The notes under the pieces were generated by a model. That model was not told the origin of the DNA. It saw only the letters and a list, made by a program, of their open reading frames with translations, and made no database searches. A stretch of 11,989 nt of DNA. Origin: an uncultured Clostridia bacterium. GTDB taxonomy: Bacteria > Bacillota > Clostridia > TANB77 > CAG-508. Made by a program: the position numbers and the translations under genes. How positions within the stretch are numbered: the stretch's first letter is position 1; each line of letters starts with the position of its first letter. The stretch is taken from contig CANQMG010000044.1 in the NCBI GenBank assembly GCA_947624925.1, forward strand, positions 1 to 11,989, read 5' to 3'. This document shows positions 7,494 through 11,989 of this stretch, piece by piece.

Positions 7494-7706
7494 ATGGGCG
7501 CTTTTAAACCAGTAGAAGTTGGAAATTTACCTGTAAAAAAAGGATTTTGGTCAAGTTTTAAAGCATTTTGGCTACAAGATGTTAATATAGTTTTAACACC
7601 AAAACAACAAAAAATGGAGAAAGAAATTAATGAATTTTTATTCCAAGAAGTTACATGGAAGAAGTTTCATGATTTCTTATTTCAAGAAGTTGAGATAACA
7701 TTGTAA
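7494..7706 (+). CDS. 70-residue protein with three F-x-x-Q-[DE]-V motifs, function unknown
   Basis: I do not recognise this family. It has a strong AGAGGAGG ribosome binding site, an ATG start and its own near-consensus promoter, so it is very likely expressed. The protein has no cysteine, signal peptide or membrane helix and is rich in aromatic residues and lysine/glutamate. A short motif occurs three times: FWLQDV (25-30), FLFQEV (48-53) and FLFQEV (61-66). The first and last copies are followed by similar tails (NIVL and EITL), and each is preceded by F or I plus two or three residues, which suggests an internally repeated, perhaps amphipathic, structure. LTPKQQKMEKEINEF (34-48) looks helical. 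It sits between mtaB and the repeat island. A cytosolic small structural or interaction protein is as far as the sequence allows. Confidence 0.75.
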   Translation: MGAFKPVEVGNLPVKKGFWSSFKAFWLQDVNIVLTPKQQKMEKEINEFLFQEVTWKKFHDFLFQEVEITL

Positions 7707-7731
7707 TAATTAATTTTAATGTAAATAATTA

Positions 7732-7756
7732 TATAGGCAGGTTTTATGCTTGCGCA
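7732..7756 (+). repeat. decayed copy of the REP-like palindrome
   Basis: TAGGCAGG, then a degenerate loop and GCTTGCGCA, aligns with the intact elements downstream. The resemblance continues into the flank (CTACAGAAAATTTA here, CTACAAAGAAATTA in the intact units), so it is an old copy of the longer unit rather than a chance hairpin. Confidence 0.5.
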
Positions 7757-7802
7757 GTGCTACAGAAAATTTATCCCAAATTAATAATAAAATTATAAAA
7801 AA

Positions 7803-7917
7803 CGTAGGGGCAGGTCTTGTGCCTGCCCAATCTACAAAGAAATTACCAAAGGGTAAATAAATACAAAAGAGAAAATATAAAAAAGAATAAAGAAATAAGA
7901 AAATATAAAAAAATATC
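7803..7917 (+). repeat. 115-base tandem unit 1 with REP-like palindrome
   Basis: The unit opens with a 25-base element (7804-7828) whose arms GGGCAGG and CCTGCCC form a perfect 7-bp stem around TCTTGTG. It is followed by a second small stem (TTACC/GGTAA) and about 55 bases of A-rich filler. It differs from the next unit only by one C/T change in the stem and one A in a homopolymer. Confidence 0.85.
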
Positions 7918-8031
7918 CGTAGGGGTAGGTCTTGTGCCTGCCCAATCTACAAAGAAATTACCAAAGGGTAAATAAATACAAAAGAGAAAATATAAAAAAG
8001 AATAAAGAAATAAGAAAATATAAAAAATATC
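7918..8031 (+). repeat. 114-base tandem unit 2, near-identical to unit 1
   Basis: This is a direct tandem copy of 7803-7917. Its palindrome (7919-7943) carries GGGTAGG in the left arm, still able to pair as G-U in RNA, and the A-run before the next unit is one base shorter. The near-identity points to a very recent duplication. Confidence 0.85.
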
Positions 8032-8109
8032 CGTAGGGGCAGGTCTTGTGCCTGCCCATCTTCGAAGAAATTACCTAAAGGTAAATAAACACAAAGGAGA
8101 AAATCTAAA
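8032..8109 (+). repeat. diverged third unit, carrying the RBS of the pilin-like gene
   Basis: The palindrome (8033-8057) is intact, but the flank has diverged: the second stem reads TTACCT-AA-AGGTAA and the filler becomes ACAAAGGAGAAAATCTAAA, which supplies the AGGAG ribosome binding site (8095-8099) for the ATG at 8110. The repeat flank therefore forms the translation-initiation region of the next gene. Confidence 0.7.
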
Positions 8110-8208
8110 ATGAACGTAAAACTTAAAATTCTTGCTACTCTAAGAGAGAGAGAGAGAGAGAGAGCAGTATTTAGAAAACGGAAAAGAAAGTGCCCTAGCA
8201 ATGTGTAG
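8110..8208 (+). CDS. out-of-phase leader ORF of the pilin-like gene (32 aa)
   Basis: ATG at 8110 has a well-spaced AGGAG and opens a frame reading MNVKLKILATL and then alternating Arg-Glu from the AG tract. With the 11 AG units in this sequence the frame continues as AVFRKRKRK and stops at TAG 8206-8208 after 32 residues. The +1 frame carries on as QYLENGKESALAM and into the pilin ORF. One additional AG unit, or two fewer, would fuse this start to the pilin frame, giving 454 codons with 12 units. I interpret it as the true start region of the downstream gene in its OFF phase; a sequencing or assembly slip in the tract would look the same. Confidence 0.55.
   Translation: MNVKLKILATLRERERERAVFRKRKRKCPSNV
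8143..8164 (+). repeat. (AG)11 dinucleotide tract, candidate phase-variation switch
   Basis: Eleven uninterrupted AG units lie 33 bases inside the frame that starts at 8110. Changes of one unit shift the reading frame, so slipped-strand mispairing would turn the downstream surface protein on or off. The tract stands out sharply from the rest of the window, which has no other long dinucleotide repeat. Confidence 0.9.
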
Positions 8209-9472
8209 GGGCAGGTCTTGTGCTTTAAAAACCTCCCTTAACAAGGGAGGTGGACTGGTAGGTGCAGATCTTGTGTCTGCCCAAGGGTTCTTAAGAAATC
8301 AAGAAATAACCCTATGTAGGGGCAAGTCTTGTGCCTGCCCAAAGGCTTACGAAGGAATTACCCTAATAGCATTAATAATCACAATTATAATTTTGCTAAT
8401 ACTTGCAATGACAAGTGTGGCATTAGTTATGAGAAATAATTTAATAAAAAATACGCAATATGCAGCAGAAGAATACCAAATAGCAGCAGAAAAAGAAGCA
8501 ATAGAATTAGCATATGAAGAATGGGTAATGGATAATAATGAAAATGCAGATTTGAATATGGATGGTCAAGCAAGTGTAGATTTAAATGATAATGGAAATG
8601 GATGGAAAGTAAAATTTAATAGTTCAAAACACGAATATGCTGTAGACAAAGATGGAAAAATAAGTGGGCCAACAAGTAGTTCAAGCCAAGGTGGTACCGG
8701 AGGAGAAAGCGGAGGCGGCGGTGAACAAGGAGATGAAGGACAAGATACACAATATAATCTTCCAAAATTTGAGGATATTGATGAAAATAAGACATTAGAA
8801 TGGGATGGTGACGGAGATGGAGAAACAGAAGAATGGTTGGTAGTAGAAAAAACAGAAAGCGAAGCTGTAATAGTATCAAAAGATGTAATGGGAAGTTTAA
8901 CATTAGGAACAGAATGCAAATGGACAATTGATGGTGGAGAAGAAGAGCTAGACTGGGAAGATGAAGAAATAAAAAATGATGCAGATATAGATAATAGTGG
9001 TAGTTTAGATGAATTAGAAAAAGCTGTATATTCATATAATCATGGAGTAGAAATAATAAATAGATATTGTGAAGATTTAATAAAAAATGCTCCAAGGAAT
9101 AGTGTAAAAAGTTTAGGAGTGGACGAAGAAAGCGATATAGAAGATATATATGAATCTGAACATCTCCAAAAATGGAGGAGTTCCCTTAGTGGAAAGGTAA
9201 AATGTGCGAATGAAACCTATTCGGAACCATGGGCTACCGAAATGTCCGATGAACAAAAAAAATCGAGTGAGAGTTACTGGTTCGCGGCAAGAGCTATAAA
9301 GGATAGCAGTACCGATCTGAGGTTCTACATTTGCCGCGTTTACAAGAATTCTGCATATGTATCGGAAGGATCGCATTTGTGGTACATTACTTATAGTAGT
9401 TATTACACTTACGCTCGAACTAATGGAGTAAGGCCTGTTGTCTCAATAAAGTATCCGGACTCTTATAAATAA
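8201..9472 (+). CDS. type IV pilin-like surface protein, probably phase-variable
   Basis: The 423-codon frame encodes a prepilin-like protein; numbering is from ATG 8201. After an unusual leader come EG/ITLIALIITIIILLILA (52-69), typical of Clostridial type IV pilin-like proteins with likely cleavage after G52, a helical spine (73-110), D/N-rich loops, a Ser/Gly linker (157-178), a canonical EF-hand loop DIDNSGSLDELE (262-273) and a C-terminal domain with YWFAARAI (359-366) and GVRPVVSIK (409-417). It should be membrane-anchored and displayed outside. ATG 8201 has no ribosome binding site; the frame is open back to 8144, so the real start is probably ATG 8110, reached only after a frame change in the AG tract. 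The leader residues CRGRSCA, GADLVSAQG and CRGKSCACP are translated palindromic repeats. The last ~320 bases are much more GC-rich. Coding is confident; start and function are not. Confidence 0.8.
   Translation: MCRGRSCALKTSLNKGGGLVGADLVSAQGFLRNQEITLCRGKSCACPKAYEGITLIALIITIIILLILAMTSVALVMRNNLIKNTQYAAEEYQIAAEKEAIELAYEEWVMDNNENADLNMDGQASVDLNDNGNGWKVKFNSSKHEYAVDKDGKISGPTSSSSQGGTGGESGGGGEQGDEGQDTQYNLPKFEDIDENKTLEWDGDGDGETEEWLVVEKTESEAVIVSKDVMGSLTLGTECKWTIDGGEEELDWEDEEIKNDADIDNSGSLDELEKAVYSYNHGVEIINRYCEDLIKNAPRNSVKSLGVDEESDIEDIYESEHLQKWRSSLSGKVKCANETYSEPWATEMSDEQKKSSESYWFAARAIKDSSTDLRFYICRVYKNSAYVSEGSHLWYITYSSYYTYARTNGVRPVVSIKYPDSYK
8205..8223 (+). repeat. truncated REP-like element inside the pilin leader
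   Basis: The first 19 bases of the element (GTAGGGGCAGGTCTTGTGC) are present and the right arm is missing; a different palindrome follows at 8231. It is translated as CRGRSCA in the pilin frame. Confidence 0.75.
8231..8251 (+). repeat. second palindrome type, ACCTCCCTT/AAGGGAGGT
   Basis: A perfect 9-bp stem (8231-8239 with 8243-8251) closes a 3-base AAC loop. It is unrelated in sequence to the GGGCAGG elements and lies between the truncated copy at 8205 and the copy at 8258, so two families of short palindromes are nested here. Confidence 0.75.
8258..8282 (+). repeat. REP-like element copy with paired stem changes
   Basis: A 25-base copy with left arm GGTGCAGA and right arm TCTGCCC. Compared with the common form, the inner G-C pair of the stem has become A-T (CAGA/TCTG), so pairing is kept; the outer G-to-T change gives a T-C mismatch. 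It is translated in a different frame from its neighbours (GADLVSAQG). Confidence 0.75.
8316..8340 (+). repeat. REP-like element copy adjoining the prepilin cleavage region
   Basis: A 25-base copy with GGGCAAG/CCTGCCC arms, translated as CRGKSCACP. It ends 16 bases before the codon of the putative cleavage glycine G52. Confidence 0.8.
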
Positions 9473-9507
9473 ATCATTAGAAAAAATATATAAAAATTTG
9501 ATAATAA

Positions 9508-9538
9508 GTGCGTAGGAATTTAAAAAATTCATACGCAC
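9508..9538. terminator. hairpin terminator candidate after the pilin-like gene
   Basis: GTGCGTAGGAATTT (9508-9521) pairs with AAATTCATACGCAC (9525-9538) with a single mismatch around an AAA loop. It lies 35 bases past the stop and before the rlmN promoter, where a terminator is expected. The downstream sequence is A/T-rich (AAAATTTATATATT) without a clean T-run, so efficiency is uncertain. Confidence 0.6.
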
Positions 9539-9569
9539 AAAATTTATATATTAAAATTTTTCATATATG

Positions 9570-9598
9570 TTGAAAAAACTATGTAATTGTGATATAAA
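9570..9598 (+). promoter_or_regulatory. extended -10 promoter of the rlmN-prpC-prkC operon
   Basis: TTGAAA (9570-9575), a 17-base spacer and TATAAA (9593-9598) preceded directly by TGA, giving an extended -10 (TGN). The start site would be near 9605, about 29 bases before rlmN. Confidence 0.65.
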
Positions 9599-9633
9599 TT
9601 ATTTGTATAAAAATATTTAAAGAAAGAACAATT

Positions 9634-10656
9634 ATGAAAAATATTAAAGACTATAATTTAGATGACTTAAAAGAAGAAATGAAAAATATTGCTGAAAAAC
9701 CATATAGAGCAGAGCAAATTTTTAAATGGCTATATGTGGAAAATGTTACAAGTTTTGAGCAAATGACTAATTTATCTTTAGAATTAAGAAAAAAATTGCA
9801 AGAAAACTTTAAAATAGAACCATTTAAAATAATAAAAAAACAAGAATCATCAGATGGCACAAAAAAATATTTATTTGATGTTTTAGATTCAAATGCTATT
9901 GAAACTGTTTTAATGGAATATAAACATGGAAAGTCTATATGTGTTTCAACACAAATAGGTTGTAAGATGGGATGTAAATTTTGTGCATCAACTGGAATAA
10001 ATTTTATTAGAAATTTATCATCTGGTGAAATTGTAGAACAAATTTTAGCAGTTGAAAGAGATGAAAACATAAAAATATCTAATGTTGTTTTTATGGGAAT
10101 TGGTGAACCACTTGATAATTACGATAATGTTCTAAATGCAATTAAGATTATAAATAATCCTAAAGGAATAAATATTGGGGCTAGACATATTAGTATATCT
10201 ACTAGTGGAATTGTTCCTAAAATATATAAACTAGCAGATGAAAATTTGCAGTGTACATTATCTGTTTCACTACATGCAACTGATAACGAAAAAAGAAGTG
10301 CAATGATGCCAATAAACAAAACATATAATATAGAAGAACTTATAAAAGCGTGTAAATATTACATAAAAAAAACAAATAAAAGAATATCTTTTGAATATGC
10401 ATTAGCAAAAGATAATAATGACAATCTAGAAGATGCTAAAAATCTTGTAAAACTTTTAAAAGGAATGATTTGCCACGTGAATTTAATACCAATAAATAAA
10501 ATAGAAAATGGTAATTATGTAAAAAGCACTAATGAAAATATTATAAAATTTAGAGATTATTTGAATGAAAAAGGAATTGTTGCAACAATTAGAAGAGAAC
10601 TAGGAACAGATATTGATGCAGCTTGCGGACAATTAAGAAGAAAAAATTTAAAGTAA
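9634..10656 (+). CDS. rlmN: dual-specificity RNA methyltransferase RlmN
   Basis: RlmN is a radical-SAM enzyme that methylates C2 of A2503 in 23S rRNA and of A37 in some tRNAs, tuning the ribosomal exit tunnel and decoding. The 340 residues fit the family length. The radical-SAM cluster is C110-x3-C114-x2-C117 in GCKMGCKFCAST, followed by the SAM-binding VVFMGIGEPLDNYDNV and the SVSLHATDNEKRSAMMPIN stretch. C331 in DAACGQLRRK corresponds to the C-terminal methyl-carrying cysteine (Cys355 in E. coli RlmN), so the protein looks catalytically complete. The sequence does not carry Cfr-specific features that I can recognise. The ATG follows an AAAGAAAG purine tract. It is the first gene of the rlmN-prpC-prkC block and is driven by the promoter at 9570-9598; prpC begins 17 bases after its stop. 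Confidence 0.95.
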   Translation: MKNIKDYNLDDLKEEMKNIAEKPYRAEQIFKWLYVENVTSFEQMTNLSLELRKKLQENFKIEPFKIIKKQESSDGTKKYLFDVLDSNAIETVLMEYKHGKSICVSTQIGCKMGCKFCASTGINFIRNLSSGEIVEQILAVERDENIKISNVVFMGIGEPLDNYDNVLNAIKIINNPKGINIGARHISISTSGIVPKIYKLADENLQCTLSVSLHATDNEKRSAMMPINKTYNIEELIKACKYYIKKTNKRISFEYALAKDNNDNLEDAKNLVKLLKGMICHVNLIPINKIENGNYVKSTNENIIKFRDYLNEKGIVATIRRELGTDIDAACGQLRRKNLK

Positions 10657-10673
10657 AGAGAGGTGAAAGCAAT

Positions 10674-11405
10674 TTGAAAGCTTTTGCAAAAACAGATATA
10701 GGACAAGCAAGACAAACAAATCAAGATTTTTATTACATTTCTAACCCAGAAGATGCTTATGGCTTGTATATTGTAGCAGATGGTATGGGAGGATACAATG
10801 GAGGAGATATTGCAAGTAGTTTAGCAACAGATAGTGTAAAAAAATACATTGAAAATAATTTTTATAATGTAGAACATGATAAAGAAAGTTTAAAAAAATT
10901 AATAGGAAATTCTGTAGAATATGCTAATAAAATAGTATACGAAAAATCAAAACAAAATGAAGAATTAGAAGGAATGGGTACTACTTTAGAAGTTTGCTTA
11001 ATATATAATAATAGGGCATATATTGGACACGTTGGAGATAGTAGAATATATAGAATACGAAATAATATAATAAGAAAATTAACAACAGACCATAGTTATG
11101 TTGAAAAACTTGTAAAAAATGGTACAATTACTAAAGAAGAGGCAGTTAGTCATCCAAAAAAGAATATGCTTACAAAAGCATTAGGATGTACAGAATTGGT
11201 AGAGCCTGATGTAATGGTTAGAGGATTTTTAAAAAATGATATTATAGTAATGACTACAGATGGTTTAACTAATATGGTAAAAGATGTGGAAATTTATAAT
11301 CAAATAAGAGAAAATTTAGATAATTCAGCAGATAAACTAGTAGAAAAAGCAAACTTAAATGGTGGTTATGATAATATAACAATTTTAATAGTTATAAATA
11401 ATTAG
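10674..11405 (+). CDS. prpC: PP2C-family protein serine/threonine phosphatase PrpC
   Basis: PrpC is the metal-dependent phosphatase that reverses PrkC phosphorylation, including of PrkC itself and of translation and cell-wall proteins. I chose the TTG at 10674 because GAGAGGTGA (10658-10666) lies 7 bases before it and the protein then begins LKAFAKTDIGQARQTNQD, matching the family start. The ATG at 10623 in the same frame lies inside rlmN and would add a basic 17-residue extension. The resulting 243 residues fit PP2C size. Visible motifs: TNQD with metal ligand D18, VADGMGG (D36, G37), GDSRIYRI, TTDHSYV, TTDGLTNMV and the terminal GYDNITILIV. All expected metal-binding aspartates appear present. 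prkC follows after 24 bases, the usual phosphatase-kinase pairing. Confidence 0.93.
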   Translation: MKAFAKTDIGQARQTNQDFYYISNPEDAYGLYIVADGMGGYNGGDIASSLATDSVKKYIENNFYNVEHDKESLKKLIGNSVEYANKIVYEKSKQNEELEGMGTTLEVCLIYNNRAYIGHVGDSRIYRIRNNIIRKLTTDHSYVEKLVKNGTITKEEAVSHPKKNMLTKALGCTELVEPDVMVRGFLKNDIIVMTTDGLTNMVKDVEIYNQIRENLDNSADKLVEKANLNGGYDNITILIVINN

Positions 11406-11429
11406 TATATACAAGGGAGAAGATTTAAT

Positions 11430-11989
11430 ATGAATTTAGAAGGTAGATTATTAGGTAACAGATATGAAATAATCGAAAAAATAGGAAATGGTGGGATGGC
11501 AACTGTTTATAAAGCTAAATGCCATGTGCTTAATAGATATGTTGCAGTAAAAATTTTAAAGGACGAATTTACAACAGATGAAGAATTTATTAAAAGGTTT
11601 AATACAGAAGCTCAGGCTGTTGCAAGCCTTACACATCCTAATATAGTTTCTGTTTATGATGTAGGACACGAAGGTAGTTTATATTATATAGTAATGGAAT
11701 TAATAAAAGGAAGAACATTAAAAGAAATAATAAATCAAGAAGGAAGAATGTCTTGGAAATGGTCTGTTAATGTTGCAATACAAATTGCATCCGCATTGGA
11801 AACAGCACATAAAAATAAAATAATTCATAGAGATATAAAACCTCACAATATAATAATTACAGAAGATGGAATTGCAAAAGTAACAGACTTTGGAATTGCA
11901 AAAGCAGTTTCAAATTCTACAATTACTGCATTTGGTACAACTATAGGTTCTGTACATTATTTTTCACCTGAGCATGCAAGAGGTGGATA
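11430..11989 (+). CDS. prkC: Ser/Thr protein kinase PrkC/PknB family (3' truncated)
   Basis: The frame runs off the right edge after 186 complete codons and holds most of a Hanks-type kinase domain. Visible elements: glycine loop GNGGMATVY (19-27), ATP-binding K41 in VAVKIL, helix-C E60, hinge VMELIKG (88-94), catalytic HRDIKPHN (133-140, with D135 and N140), magnesium-binding DFG (153-155) and the activation segment TAFGTTIGSVHYFSPEHA with its SPE motif. All catalytic residues are intact. In relatives the missing part holds a transmembrane helix and extracellular PASTA repeats that bind muropeptides or lipid II; this cannot be checked here. The ATG at 11430 has an AGGGAGA ribosome binding site about 10 bases upstream. 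Its place directly after prpC supports the assignment. Confidence 0.93.
   Translation, partial: MNLEGRLLGNRYEIIEKIGNGGMATVYKAKCHVLNRYVAVKILKDEFTTDEEFIKRFNTEAQAVASLTHPNIVSVYDVGHEGSLYYIVMELIKGRTLKEIINQEGRMSWKWSVNVAIQIASALETAHKNKIIHRDIKPHNIIITEDGIAKVTDFGIAKAVSNSTITAFGTTIGSVHYFSPEHARGG

Larger units (their letters stand above)
7707..8109. other. 403-base stretch without a recognised gene, filled by palindromic repeats
   Basis: After the 70-aa gene there is a short AT-rich spacer, then one decayed and three clear REP-like elements separated by A-rich filler. The only open frames here are minus-strand shadows of the repeats. I see no clear sigma-A promoter for the pilin-like gene that follows, so it may depend on readthrough from 7425-7453 or on a promoter I cannot recognise. 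Confidence 0.6.

Noticed and set aside
7494..7706. The 70-aa protein as a RiPP precursor modified by a neighbouring radical-SAM enzyme
   Set aside because: The radical-SAM neighbours are the housekeeping enzymes MtaB and RlmN; the peptide has no cysteine-rich core or leader boundary, and no transporter or protease is nearby.
7736..7800. tRNA or riboswitch in the gap after the 70-aa gene
   Set aside because: No cloverleaf arms or T-loop consensus can be found; the GC-rich spots are explained by a decayed repeat copy.
7804..8057. Regularly spaced palindromic repeats resembling a CRISPR array
   Set aside because: The sequences between repeats are themselves nearly identical (115/114-base tandem units), spacing is too long, and no cas gene is present.
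7947..8201. 84-codon minus-strand frame over the repeats
   Set aside because: It is made of translated tandem repeats and AG tract, with no start signals.
8566..9095. Two long minus-strand frames opposite the pilin-like gene
   Set aside because: Their Ser/Pro- and Leu/His-rich low-complexity products are antisense reflections of the Gly/Asp/Glu-rich pilin codons.
10623..10673. ATG at 10623 as the prpC start
   Set aside because: It lies inside rlmN, lacks a ribosome binding site and adds a basic tail absent from the family; TTG 10674 has an excellent site and the family start.

Overview
The window is chromosomal DNA from a low-GC Firmicute, most likely a gut-type member of the Clostridia. 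Most genes are very AT-rich (roughly 25% GC in lines I counted), use A/T-ending codons and have purine-rich ribosome binding sites. The order rlmN - prpC - prkC at the right end is the block known from Bacillus and Clostridia. All full-length genes are on the + strand.

Left part (1-4843): the 3' end of a DUF4143-type AAA ATPase; a 274-base gap with a tiny minus-strand ORF that has its own promoter and ribosome binding site; addA, the helicase-nuclease subunit of the AddAB double-strand-break repair enzyme, without addB beside it; and a small membrane-anchored FxLYD-like protein.

Middle (4844-7706): mreB, the actin-like cell-shape protein, behind a strong promoter with a dyad of WalR-like boxes; a GC-rich hairpin; mtaB, a radical-SAM tRNA methylthiotransferase; and a 70-residue protein of unknown function built from three copies of an F-x-x-Q-[DE]-V motif, with its own strong promoter.

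Accessory island (about 7730-9540): a cluster of REP-like palindromes with cores GGGCAGG/CCTGCCC, including a nearly perfect 115/114-base tandem duplication. It leads into a type IV pilin-like surface protein. The only well-placed start (ATG at 8110 with AGGAG) is followed by an (AG)11 tract that puts it out of frame with the pilin ORF; one more AG unit, or two fewer, would join them. This looks like a phase-variable switch. Three palindromes and a second palindrome type are inserted in the pilin's leader coding sequence. Its C-terminal domain is markedly more GC-rich than its surroundings and ends in a GVRPVVS motif, suggesting an acquired or diversifying module. This is the most interesting part of the window.

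Right part (9541-11989): a strong extended -10 promoter, then rlmN (23S rRNA/tRNA m2A methyltransferase), prpC (PP2C phosphatase, TTG start) and the start of prkC (membrane Ser/Thr kinase, cut by the window edge), closely spaced like an operon. PrpC and PrkC form the phosphatase/kinase pair that in relatives senses cell-wall fragments. No tRNA, rRNA, CRISPR array or transposase gene was seen.
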